Shown here in pieces: positions 34,265-42,674 of a DNA stretch of 47,162 nucleotides. The position numbers and the translations under genes are program-made. The notes under the pieces were generated by a model, which was not told the DNA's origin, searched no databases, and saw only the letters and a program-made list of their open reading frames with translations. Numbering within the stretch: position 1 is the first letter of the stretch; each line of letters starts with the position of its first letter. Origin of the DNA: Natronococcus amylolyticus DSM 10524 (GTDB taxonomy: Archaea; Halobacteriota; Halobacteria; Halobacteriales; Natrialbaceae); contig NZ_AOIB01000018.1 in NCBI RefSeq assembly GCF_000337675.1, forward strand, positions 11,822 to 58,983, read 5' to 3'.

Positions 34265-34921
34265 ATGAGTGCAGTTCTGTTCGATATGGACGGCGTGCTC
34301 GTCAACTCCGAGGACTACTGGGTCGAGTTCCAGCGCGAGGAGATCCTCCCCGCGGCCGTCCCCGACGAGGACGTCGACGTCGCCGAGGTCAGCGGGATGA
34401 ACTACGCCGAGATCTACGACTACCTCGAGGAGGAGTACGGCACCTCGATCTCCCGCGAGGAGTACCTCCAGAAGTTCAGGGAGGCGGCCGAGGAGCTGTA
34501 CACCGAGCGCGTCGACTTACTCGAGGGGACCCACGACCTGCTCGCCGAACTCGACGATCGGGGCGTGCCGACAGCCGTCGTCTCCTCCTCGCCACACGAC
34601 TGGATCGGGATGGTCCTCGAGCGCTTCGAGCTCGAGGGGGAGTTCGACGAGGTGATCAGCGCCGAGGAGATCGACGGCGACAGCAAGCCCGAACCGGACG
34701 TCTTCGAGTACGCCGCAGAGGAGGTCGGCGTCCCCGCCGACGAGTGCGTCGTCGTCGAGGACTCCGAGAACGGTATCGAGGCGGCCGACCGCGCGGGCAC
34801 GATCGTCGTCGCCTACCGGATCGACGCCCACGGCGACATCGACTACTCGCCGGCCGATCGGACCGCTGACACGCCGGCCGAGGTTCGGGAGGCGGTCCTC
34901 GAGCTCGTCGAGGAGACGTAG
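34265..34921 (+). CDS. HAD family hydrolase, beta-phosphoglucomutase-like
   Basis: A 218-residue haloacid-dehalogenase-superfamily phosphatase. Motif I is FDMDGVLVNSE with nucleophile D7 and acid D9, motif II is VVSSSPHDW, motif III contains the lysine of DSKPEPDVFEYAAEEVG and motif IV is VVVEDSENGIEAADRAG. A helical cap lies between motifs I and II (about residues 15-80), as in subfamily I phosphatases and beta-phosphoglucomutases. The substrate is not predictable. It stands alone after the hairpin cluster. Confidence 0.9.
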   Translation: MSAVLFDMDGVLVNSEDYWVEFQREEILPAAVPDEDVDVAEVSGMNYAEIYDYLEEEYGTSISREEYLQKFREAAEELYTERVDLLEGTHDLLAELDDRGVPTAVVSSSPHDWIGMVLERFELEGEFDEVISAEEIDGDSKPEPDVFEYAAEEVGVPADECVVVEDSENGIEAADRAGTIVVAYRIDAHGDIDYSPADRTADTPAEVREAVLELVEET

Positions 34922-34989
34922 CTGCCGTCCTCCGGCTGGGTGCCGATCGCGTTTGTAGAAATCGGATGATCGATGATTATCCTGCCTGA

Positions 34990-34997
34990 TTTTATAG
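34990..34997 (+). promoter_or_regulatory. TATA box of the CPxC protein gene
   Basis: TTTTATAG is centred 26 bases before the ATG at 35020, a clear leaderless-type promoter. Confidence 0.65.
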
Positions 34998-35019
34998 GTG
35001 CTCGCTCGAAAGGTGCGGT

Positions 35020-35253
35020 ATGGACGATATCGACCTCGACGAACTCGCTGCATCGTTGACCCTTCGCGAGGAGAACCAGGCGATCAAGAGCTACCAGAAC
35101 ACGGTCGCGGTCTCCTGTCCGGCCTGTGACCTCCAGTTCGACGACCTCGTCGTCTGCAAGGAGAACCCGACGAGTCTCAACCTCTCACAGCAGCTCGACC
35201 TCTGTGTCGGCTCGGCCGACGGCCAAGCGGTCATCTTCACGCACAAGAAGTAG
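35020..35253 (+). CDS. Small conserved-looking CPxC protein
   Basis: A 77-residue protein, MDDIDLDELAASLTLREE at the start, with SCPACDLQF (a CPxC pair near residues 33-36) and two further cysteines in VVCKEN and LDLCVGS. These four may form a small zinc ribbon; this is inference. The final FTHKK is basic. No function is known to me. It is convergent with the helicase gene, the two stops being only 4 bases apart. Confidence 0.8.
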   Translation: MDDIDLDELAASLTLREENQAIKSYQNTVAVSCPACDLQFDDLVVCKENPTSLNLSQQLDLCVGSADGQAVIFTHKK

Positions 35254-35257
35254 TCGG

Positions 35258-37618
35258 TCAGACGACGTCCACCGTTCGCTGTTCCTCGAGCGGGACGAGG
35301 GGCTCCTCGGGGAAGGCGACGCTAACGCGGAACTCGAGCGTGTCGGCGTCGGCGCCGAAGACGCCGACCGGAACCGTCTCCGTATCGCGCAGGTAGGTGC
35401 TCGCACTAGTCATCTCGACGCCATTTACCGTGACTCGAATCCCCGCCCGCGCTGGCTCGCCGACGTTTCGGACGGTGACTTCACAGACGTCGTTCTCCCC
35501 GGCTCCGATCGCTTCCGGAAACGCGCCCCACTCGAGTTCGACGGCGGGCAGCGACTGGGCGCCCTCGTAGACGCCTTCGGCGACGCCCTCCGAAAGTCCA
35601 GCTTCGACGAGTCCGGTGACCCCGGCACCGACGACGTCGCCCGGCGTCGACAACCCTTCTTTCGAGAGCTTGCTCGCTCGTCCGGGGCCGACGCCGTCGA
35701 TCGCGGTGAGTCCCACGGCGTCCTCGGCGACGCCGTTTTCGACTCGAGCCTCGACTCGTCTCGCGAGGTTCGCGGCGTGTGGGTCGGCCAGCCGGTCGAG
35801 GAAGGCGCCCAGTGCGGAGAGCAGGCGGGTCGCGTTCTGCCTGATGACCCAGGCGTCGCTTCTGAGCTCCGGCGGAACCGAGCCGCTGGCAGCCCCGCGC
35901 AAGATTGCGAGCACCTTCCGCTGGCCCGCCTCGAGGTCGCCCGTCTCCTGGCCGACGAGCACGGCGCTGATCGCGTCGCGCTCGTCCTGGCGGGCCGACA
36001 CCGAGTCGAACTCCGCGGCGCTCGCGACGGCCTCGAGCAGGTCGTCGGGTCCGAGGGCGTCGCTCTCGTTCGCCTGATCGCAGAGCGCCGCGAAGGTGGC
36101 TGCGGTCTCGAGACGAAGGTAGTACTTCGAGGCGAGCACCCCTCGAGGGGTCGCCTCGATCGAGAGGTCACCGGACTCGCCCATCGCGACGAACCCCCGG
36201 TCGACGAGCCCCTCGAGGCAGTCCCGGACGCGCTGGCGAAGGTTCGGGAAGTCGTACTCTTCGGGTTTGGACTGGCCGCGGACGTAGTAAAAGGTCGTCT
36301 CGAGCCAGTCCATCACGTCCTCGAGGTCGGTGATCGTTCCCATCGCGATCTCGGCGTTGAGGTGGGTCTCGAGGGTCTCGGCGAGGCGGGACTCGATCTC
36401 CTTCCCGTCCCGGAGCAGTCGGCGGTACTTGTCGGCCTCCGCCGTATCGCAGACGACCCAGCCGTAGCCGACGTCGTCGTAGCCGGGCCGGCCGGCCCGC
36501 CCGAGCATCTGGAGGACGTCGAGGGGACTCATGTCGACCTCGCCTTCGAGGGGGTCGTGGAGCTTCGTGTCCCTGATCACGACACAACGGGCGGGGAGGT
36601 TGACGCCCCAGGCGAGCGTCGAGGTCGAGAACAGCAGTTCGACGTGGCCCGCCTTGAACCACTCCTCGACGAGGTCGCGGTCGTTCTTCGAGAGCCCGGC
36701 GTGGTGGAAGGCGACGCCGTCGAGCACGGAGTTACGCAGGGTGTCGTTCTCGAGCTCCTGGGCCTCGGTGTGGAAGTCGTAGTCGCCCCGGGCGCCCATC
36801 GGAATATCGCGTTCGGCGATCTCGTCCCTGGCCTTCTCGGCCGCCCGGACGGTGTCCTGCCGGGAGGAGACGAAGACGAGCGACTGGCCGTCCTCACGGA
36901 GATGGGGTTCGGCGAGATCCAGCGCTCGGTAGAGCCGGCGGTACTTGTCGGCGAAGGCGTTGTCGCCGTGGGTGTAGGTCCTGACGCCGGCGTTGAGTTC
37001 GACGGGACGGTACTCCTCGCCGAACTCGAAGGTCGCCTCCTCGGGCGCGTCGAGCCAGGCGGCAACGTCGTCGACGTTGGGCATCGTCGCCGAGAGGGCG
37101 ACGATCCGTGGCTCGCAGAGCCGCCGTAGGCGGGAGATCGTCACCTCGAGTACCGACCCTCGGCGGTCGGCGTCGAGCAGGTGGACCTCGTCGATGACGC
37201 AGACGTCGATGTCGGTGACGAAGTCGTACCGACGGGAGTCGTGTTTTCGGGTCGCCGAGTCGAGCTTCTCGGGGGTCATCACGAGGATGTCGGCGTGGCG
37301 CGCGCGCCGCGGGTTCAGGTCGCGCTCGCCGGTGACGACGTACACCGAGTAGTCGAGGGCCTCGAAGCGATCCCAGTCGTCTTCCTTCTCGTTGGTCAGG
37401 GCCCGCATCGGCGCGATAAACAGCGCGGTGCCGCCGTCGGCCAGCGTCTTGCAGATCGCCAGTTCGGCGAGCGCGGTCTTGCCGGAGGCCGTCGGCGCGC
37501 TCGCGACCACGTTTGCCTCGGACTCGAGCAGCGCGGGCAGGGCCTCGCGTTGCATCCGGTTGAACTCCGCGAAGGCGAAGGCGTCGGCGAACTCGGGTAG
37601 AACCTCGGCGACCTCCAT
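35258..37618 (-). CDS. Ski2-like DEVH-box helicase (Hel308-related)
   Basis: A 786-residue superfamily 2 helicase. Q-region FAEFNRMQREALP, motif I APTASGKT (residues 41-48), Ia APMRALTNEK, II DEVH (143-146), III SATMPN, V STSTLAWGVNLPA and VI QMLGRAGRPGYD are all present. A winged helix and a ratchet domain follow (about 400-640), then helix-hairpin-helix-like GVGPGRASKLSKEG (about 655-670) and a C-terminal beta domain of about 100 residues (VTVRNVGEPARAGIRVTVNG), a Sec63-like Ig fold. That tail makes it closer to Brr2/Ski2 architecture than to minimal Hel308. The role, DNA repair or RNA remodelling, is open. The ATG at 37618 is preferred over 37645. Confidence 0.9.
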   Translation of the reverse strand: MEVAEVLPEFADAFAFAEFNRMQREALPALLESEANVVASAPTASGKTALAELAICKTLADGGTALFIAPMRALTNEKEDDWDRFEALDYSVYVVTGERDLNPRRARHADILVMTPEKLDSATRKHDSRRYDFVTDIDVCVIDEVHLLDADRRGSVLEVTISRLRRLCEPRIVALSATMPNVDDVAAWLDAPEEATFEFGEEYRPVELNAGVRTYTHGDNAFADKYRRLYRALDLAEPHLREDGQSLVFVSSRQDTVRAAEKARDEIAERDIPMGARGDYDFHTEAQELENDTLRNSVLDGVAFHHAGLSKNDRDLVEEWFKAGHVELLFSTSTLAWGVNLPARCVVIRDTKLHDPLEGEVDMSPLDVLQMLGRAGRPGYDDVGYGWVVCDTAEADKYRRLLRDGKEIESRLAETLETHLNAEIAMGTITDLEDVMDWLETTFYYVRGQSKPEEYDFPNLRQRVRDCLEGLVDRGFVAMGESGDLSIEATPRGVLASKYYLRLETAATFAALCDQANESDALGPDDLLEAVASAAEFDSVSARQDERDAISAVLVGQETGDLEAGQRKVLAILRGAASGSVPPELRSDAWVIRQNATRLLSALGAFLDRLADPHAANLARRVEARVENGVAEDAVGLTAIDGVGPGRASKLSKEGLSTPGDVVGAGVTGLVEAGLSEGVAEGVYEGAQSLPAVELEWGAFPEAIGAGENDVCEVTVRNVGEPARAGIRVTVNGVEMTSASTYLRDTETVPVGVFGADADTLEFRVSVAFPEEPLVPLEEQRTVDVV

Positions 37619-37835
37619 CAGACGGAGACGGGGAGCGACGGGCAAAAGGCGTTTCCTTCGGCGTCTCTCGAGTTCGGCGGTGATCGGCGACTACGGCGTT
37701 CGCGATCGGCTGCCGGCGGCGGCCTCGTCGGCCCGATCCGAAACCGTGCCGTGGTGCGCTCGGTCGTGGCGTCCGATCGGATACGCGACGAACGACGGAC
37801 GAATCCCAGGTACGTCACTAAAGCAGCAGTCCGTC

Positions 37836-39245
37836 TCAGTCCGCCGCCTCGGAGCTCGCGGTTTCGACGGCGCGGGCGTTCATACCCGTCTCGGTCTCGT
37901 ACCAGTAGTACGCGCCAAGTCCCAGCGCGGCGACGATGTTCGAGATCGTGACGCCCCAGAAGATGCCGACGACGCCCAGCCCGAGCAGGTAGGCGCCGGC
38001 GAGCGCGACGGGCAGCCGGACGATCCAGTACTGAAACAGCGTCGCGACCAGACTCGTTCGCGTCCGCCGGGCGCCGTTGAACCCGGCCTGGAGGAGGTAG
38101 GTGGCGCCGATCGCCCAGTAGCCGTACGCCAGGATCCGCAGGTACTCCGCGGCGAGTTCGACCTCCGCCGGGCTCGCGTCGGGAACGAACAGCATCGACA
38201 GCGTCTCCGGGATCGCCCACTGGGCGGCGCCGACCGCGGTGAGCCCGACGCTCGCGATGACGACTCCGACCCACGTCGTCCGCCGGGCTCGCTCGGGGCG
38301 TTCGGCGCCGAGGTTCTGCCCGACCATGCTCTGTGCGGCCTGTTGCAGTCCGATCGCGGGAACGAACGCGATCGCCGCGACCCGGGCGCCGATCGTGTAC
38401 GCCGCCAGCCCCGCCGCGCCGCCGACGATCGCAACGAGCCAGATCATCCCGACGCGGGCCGACTGGCTCGAGAGGTACTGGCCCGCAGTCGGCCACCCGA
38501 TGTCGACGATCTCACGACAGTCCTCGAGCGTGAGATCGGCGTCCGCCCGCGAGAGGGCGAACCCGTCGCGACCGCGGATCGCCATGCCGAGTCCGAACGT
38601 GAAGCCGACGCCGTACCCGATCACCGTCGCCAGCGCGGCGCCCGGAACGCCGAGTTCGGGGAACAGCCACCAGCCGAAGATCAGGAACGGGTCGAGGACG
38701 AGGTTCGTCGCGACCGCGACGACGTTGATGTAGAGGGCCGCGCGGGTGTCGCCCCAGCCGACGAAACTCGCCTCGACGGTGTCGCTTGCGCTCATCAGGG
38801 GAATCGCGAACGCGAACGTCGCGAGGTAGGCAGCGGCGTACTGGGTGACGACCGTGCCGGCCCCGAAGAGGCCGACGATCCATCCTGCGAGGACCCAAAC
38901 TGCGATACCGACGAGCAGCCCGGCGACGAATCCGACGACGGTTCCGTTGACCGCGGCACGTCGCCCCTTTCCGAGTTCGTCCGCGCCGACGCGCTGTGAG
39001 ACGAGAACCTGGGTGCCGACGCTGGTGCCGACCGCGACCGCGGCCAGCAGACCGATTATCGGAAACGTCAGACCGACAGCGGCGACCGCCTCGAGGCTGT
39101 GGCGGCCCAGCCAGAGGGTGTCGACGAGCTGCTGGAGGACCTGGACGAGGTTCTGGACGAGCAACGGCGCGGCGAGGACCGCGAGCACCCGCGGTATCGA
39201 GCCCGTCGTAATCTCCTCGCGGTCGAGGTCGAGCATCCTGATCAT
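37836..39245 (-). CDS. MATE family efflux transporter
   Basis: A 469-residue multidrug/toxin exporter with 12 helices in two bundles. Family features are VLQQLVDTLWLGRHSLEAVAAVGL, the loop QRVGADELGKGRRAAVNG, and GWGDTRAALYINVVAVATNLVLDPFLIFG in the first half, with GLQQAAQSMVGQNLGAERPERAR in the second. Sodium- or proton-coupling cannot be read with confidence. Three ATGs are available (39263, 39245, 39236); the box at 39264-39279 places the transcript start near 39245, so this codon is used. Divergent from lipA. Confidence 0.93.
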   Translation of the reverse strand: MIRMLDLDREEITTGSIPRVLAVLAAPLLVQNLVQVLQQLVDTLWLGRHSLEAVAAVGLTFPIIGLLAAVAVGTSVGTQVLVSQRVGADELGKGRRAAVNGTVVGFVAGLLVGIAVWVLAGWIVGLFGAGTVVTQYAAAYLATFAFAIPLMSASDTVEASFVGWGDTRAALYINVVAVATNLVLDPFLIFGWWLFPELGVPGAALATVIGYGVGFTFGLGMAIRGRDGFALSRADADLTLEDCREIVDIGWPTAGQYLSSQSARVGMIWLVAIVGGAAGLAAYTIGARVAAIAFVPAIGLQQAAQSMVGQNLGAERPERARRTTWVGVVIASVGLTAVGAAQWAIPETLSMLFVPDASPAEVELAAEYLRILAYGYWAIGATYLLQAGFNGARRTRTSLVATLFQYWIVRLPVALAGAYLLGLGVVGIFWGVTISNIVAALGLGAYYWYETETGMNARAVETASSEAAD

Positions 39246-39263
39246 ATAGATGCCGACATGCAC

Positions 39264-39321
39264 GATAAATATTTTTATCGGATACTATGTGAGATAAGGT
39301 TGGGGGACCACAACCGTTTTT
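39264..39321. promoter_or_regulatory. Divergent promoters of the MATE and lipA genes
   Basis: GATAAATATTTTTATC (39264-39279) is a strong AT-rich, self-complementary box about 26 bases before the MATE start at 39245. On the plus strand CGTTTTTCAC (about 39315-39324) lies about 26 bases before lipA. A GGTTG/CAACC inverted repeat (39298-39302, 39311-39315) lies between them. Confidence 0.5.
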
Positions 39322-39345
39322 CACGCTGGCCCGCCAGATCGAGGT

Positions 39346-40311
39346 ATGAGCAGCGTCCGCAAGCCCGACTGGCTCAAGATGCGTCCGCCATCGGGTCAGG
39401 AGTTTACCGACATTCGCAAGCGCCTCCGCGAGCGGAACCTTCACACCGTCTGTGAGGAGGCCAACTGTCCGAACCTCGGCGAATGCTGGTCCGGCGGCGC
39501 CGGTACCGGCGACGGCGCGGGCGGGACGGCCACGTTCATGCTGATGGGCGATCGCTGCTCTCGAGCCTGCAACTTCTGTGACGTCCAGACTGGGGGGATG
39601 GAGCCGCTCGATCCCGACGAGCCCGCGAACGTCGCCGAGGCTATCGCCGAGATCGGCCTCGACTACGTCGTGCTCACGAGCGTCGACCGGGACGACCTCC
39701 CCGATCAGGGCGCCGGCCACTTCGCCGAGACGATCCGCGAGATCAAGGCCCGCCACCCCGGCATTCTCGTCGAGGTGCTGATTCCGGACTTCCAGGGCGA
39801 GGACCACCTCGTCCGGAAGATCATCGACGCGGAACCCGACGTCATCGCCCACAACGTCGAGACCGTCGAGCGACTCCAGTTTCCCGTCCGGGACCGTCGA
39901 GCGGGGTACGAACAGAGTCTGGGCGTGCTCGAGCAGGTCGAGCGTGAGTCCGACGTCTACACGAAGACGTCGATCATGCTCGGCCACGGCGAGTACGACC
40001 ACGAGGTGTACCGGACCCTGGCGGACCTCCGCGAACGGGGCGTCGACATCGTCACCCTCGGCCAGTACCTCCGGCCCTCCCGGGACCATCTCGAGGTCCG
40101 TCGGTACGACCACCCCGACAAGTACGAGACCTGGCGGCGAGTCGCCGAGGAGGAACTCGACTTCCTCTACTGCGCCAGCGGCCCGATGGTCCGCTCGTCG
40201 TACAAGGCCGGCGAGCTGTTCGTCGACGCAGTCCTCCGCGAGGGGAAGACCGTTGCCCAGGCTCGCCAGGACGCCCGCGAGGAGTCGGGATCGGCGACGG
40301 CTGCCGAGTAG
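39346..40311 (+). CDS. lipA: Lipoyl synthase
   Basis: A 321-residue radical-SAM enzyme that inserts two sulfurs into octanoyl groups on lipoyl domains. Both [4Fe-4S] clusters are evident: the auxiliary cluster C36, C41, C47 in VCEEANCPNLGECW and the radical-SAM cluster C71, C75, C78 in CSRACNFCD. The C-terminal RSSYKAGELF supplies the serine ligand of the auxiliary cluster. An extra Gly-rich insert (GGAGTGDGAGGT) sits between the two cluster motifs. It precedes the oxoacid dehydrogenase operon by 243 bases, where it would lipoylate the E2. Confidence 0.97.
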   Translation: MSSVRKPDWLKMRPPSGQEFTDIRKRLRERNLHTVCEEANCPNLGECWSGGAGTGDGAGGTATFMLMGDRCSRACNFCDVQTGGMEPLDPDEPANVAEAIAEIGLDYVVLTSVDRDDLPDQGAGHFAETIREIKARHPGILVEVLIPDFQGEDHLVRKIIDAEPDVIAHNVETVERLQFPVRDRRAGYEQSLGVLEQVERESDVYTKTSIMLGHGEYDHEVYRTLADLRERGVDIVTLGQYLRPSRDHLEVRRYDHPDKYETWRRVAEEELDFLYCASGPMVRSSYKAGELFVDAVLREGKTVAQARQDAREESGSATAAE

Positions 40312-40488
40312 TTCGTTCACGACTCGTCCTCGTCCCCGGAGACCGACCGATCGTCCACTATCCGGATTATTTTTCGATATACACTCTACATCCCCCTCCT
40401 TTCGGCGTCCTGACACGGACGATCGGTCGATTCGAGACGGCTTCCCCGACCACTCTCGCCGTGTCGAGCAAGAATCTCACCGATAGTA

Positions 40489-40546
40489 AACTATTTACGA
40501 AAATCCTTTAACGCGAGCGATAATTCGTTAGGGTATGCACAGGTGG
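40489..40546 (+). promoter_or_regulatory. Promoter and Shine-Dalgarno-like site of the dehydrogenase operon
   Basis: CTATTTACG (about 40489) and CCTTTAACG (about 40505) are TATA-like. The second predicts transcription start near 40535. AGGTGG at 40541-40546 lies 8 bases before the GTG at 40555, a Shine-Dalgarno-like spacing that decides this start. Confidence 0.5.
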
Positions 40547-40554
40547 GTACACCC

Positions 40555-41685
40555 GTGAGTACGATACAGCGAGACCCGCAGGACCGCGTACAGGTGCTCG
40601 ACGACGCCGGACGCGTTCTCGAGGGCGCCGAGGTGCCTGACCTCCCCGAGGAGGAGTTCGTCCAGATCTACGAGCAGATGCGCCTCGTCCGCCACTTCGA
40701 CGAGCGGGCCGTGAGCCTGCAGCGCCAGGGTCGGATGGGAACGTATCCACCCCTGTCCGGCCAGGAGGGCTCCCAGATCGGCAGCGCCCACGCGTTGGCC
40801 GACGAGGACTGGCTGTTCCCGAGCTACCGCGAGCACGGCTCGGCGCTCGTTCGAGGCATGTCGCTCAAGCGAACCCTGCTGTACTGGATGGGCCACGAAC
40901 TGGGCAATCAGATCCCGGACGACGCCAACATCTTCACCGTGGCCGTCCCGATCGCAACCCAGATCCCGCACGCGACGGGTGCAGCGTGGGCCTCGAAGCT
41001 CAAGGACGAGGAGAAGGCGTTCCTCTGTTACTTCGGCGACGGCGCGACGAGCGAGGGTGACTTCCATGAGGGGCTGAACTTCGCCGGCGTCTTCGACACG
41101 CCGAACGTCTTCTTCTGTAACAACAACCAGTGGGCGATCTCCGTCCCCCGAGAGCGCCAGACCGCGAGCGAGACGCTCGCCCAGAAAGCCACCGCCTACG
41201 GCTTCGAGGGCGTTCAGGTCGACGGGATGGACCCGCTGGCGGTGTACAAGGTAACTCGTGACGCCGTCGAGAAGGCGAAGAACCCGGATGCAGTCGAGGA
41301 CGACTCGCCCGGTAGCGCGACCAGACCGACGCTCATCGAGGCAGTCCAGTACCGCTTCGGTGCCCACACGACGGCCGACGATCCGTCGGTCTACCGCGAC
41401 GACGACGAAGTCGAGCGCTGGAAACAGAAGGATCCCATCCCGCGCATGGAGACGTTCCTGCGGAACAACGGCATGCTCGACGACGAGCGCGTCGACGCTA
41501 TCGAGTCCCGGGTCACCGAGGACGTCGCCGAGGCGATCGATGCTGCCGAGGCGGTCGAACGGCCTGACCCCGAGGAGATCTTCGCCCACGTCTACGAGGG
41601 AATGCCAAAGCGACTACAGGAACAGCTCGAGTGGTTCGAATCGATCCGAGAGCGACACGGCGACGACGCGCTTCTGGAGGGCTAA
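40555..41685 (+). CDS. pdhA: 2-oxoacid dehydrogenase E1 alpha subunit
   Basis: A 376-residue thiamine-diphosphate enzyme subunit. The TPP-binding motif [20 protein letters not shown] ending at CNNNQWAIS is complete, and HSGxG-like [18 protein letters not shown] follows. The start is GTG at 40555 (MSTIQRDPQ) rather than the in-frame GTG at 40543, because AGGTGG lies 8 bases before it. It is the first gene of pdhA-pdhB-pdhC-lpdA. Biochemistry of related haloarchaeal complexes has not settled whether pyruvate or a branched-chain oxoacid is the substrate. Confidence 0.93.
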   Translation: MSTIQRDPQDRVQVLDDAGRVLEGAEVPDLPEEEFVQIYEQMRLVRHFDERAVSLQRQGRMGTYPPLSGQEGSQIGSAHALADEDWLFPSYREHGSALVRGMSLKRTLLYWMGHELGNQIPDDANIFTVAVPIATQIPHATGAAWASKLKDEEKAFLCYFGDGATSEGDFHEGLNFAGVFDTPNVFFCNNNQWAISVPRERQTASETLAQKATAYGFEGVQVDGMDPLAVYKVTRDAVEKAKNPDAVEDDSPGSATRPTLIEAVQYRFGAHTTADDPSVYRDDDEVERWKQKDPIPRMETFLRNNGMLDDERVDAIESRVTEDVAEAIDAAEAVERPDPEEIFAHVYEGMPKRLQEQLEWFESIRERHGDDALLEG

Positions 41686-41686
41686 T

Positions 41687-42673
41687 ATGGCTGCAGAATC
41701 GGAAAATCTCACGCTGGTACAGGCGGTACGCGACGGGTTGCAAAGCGAGATGGAACGCGACGACGACGTCGTCGTCATGGGCGAGGACGTCGGCAAGAAC
41801 GGCGGCGTCTTCCGCGCCACGGAGGGGCTGTACGACGAGTTCGGCGAGAACCGCGTCATCGACACGCCGCTTGCGGAGTCGGGTATCGTCGGCACGGCGG
41901 TCGGCATGGCCGCCTACGGGATGCGTCCCGTCCCCGAGATGCAGTTCCTCGGCTTCATCTACCCGGCGTTCGACCAGATTGTCTCTCACGCCGCGCGCCT
42001 GCGGACGCGCTCCCGCGGGCGGTACACCTGCCCGATGGTCATCCGCGCCCCCTACGGCGGCGGGATCCGGGCACCCGAACACCACTCCGAGTCCTCGGAG
42101 GCGATGTTCGTCCACCAGCCCGGTCTGAAGGTCGTCATCCCCTCGACGCCCTACGACACGAAGGGATTGCTGGCGAGTGCGATCCGCTCACCCGATCCGG
42201 TGCTCTTCCTCGAGCCGAAACTCATCTACCGGGCGTTCCGCGAGGAGGTTCCGAACGAATCCTACGAGGTGCCGATCGGCGAGGCAGCCGTCCGCCGCGA
42301 GGGGTCCGATATCTCCGTGTTCACGTGGGGCGCGATGAGCCGACCGACCCTCGAGGCCGCCGAGAACCTCGCCGGCGAGATCGACGTCGAAGTCGTCGAC
42401 CTGCGGACGCTGTCGCCGCTGGACGAGGAGACGATCGTCGAGTCGTTCAAGAAGACCGGCCGCGCGGCGGTCGTCCACGAGGCGCCCAAGACGGGCGGGC
42501 TGGGCGCGGAGATCGCCGCGACGATCCAGGAGGAAGCCCTGCTCTACCAGGAGGCACCCGTCAGTCGTATCACCGGGTTCGACACGCCGTTCCCACTGTA
42601 CGCGCTCGAGGACTACTACCTGCCCGAGCCGGAACGCATCGAGGACGGCATTCGAGACACAATGGGGTTCTAA
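41687..42673 (+). CDS. pdhB: 2-oxoacid dehydrogenase E1 beta subunit
   Basis: A 328-residue subunit completing the E1 active site. Motifs include MGEDVGKNGGVFRATEGL, TPLAESGIVGTAVGMAAYG, MPVIR-like YTCPMVIRAPYGGG and HHSESSEAMFVHQPGLKVV. The ATG is one base after the pdhA stop. The conserved C-terminal YLPEPERIEDGIRD is present. Confidence 0.95.
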   Translation: MAAESENLTLVQAVRDGLQSEMERDDDVVVMGEDVGKNGGVFRATEGLYDEFGENRVIDTPLAESGIVGTAVGMAAYGMRPVPEMQFLGFIYPAFDQIVSHAARLRTRSRGRYTCPMVIRAPYGGGIRAPEHHSESSEAMFVHQPGLKVVIPSTPYDTKGLLASAIRSPDPVLFLEPKLIYRAFREEVPNESYEVPIGEAAVRREGSDISVFTWGAMSRPTLEAAENLAGEIDVEVVDLRTLSPLDEETIVESFKKTGRAAVVHEAPKTGGLGAEIAATIQEEALLYQEAPVSRITGFDTPFPLYALEDYYLPEPERIEDGIRDTMGF

Positions 42674-42674
42674 C

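Noticed and set aside
35126-37129. 667-residue open frame opposite the helicase
   Set aside because: Antisense shadow of a helicase with all motifs intact.
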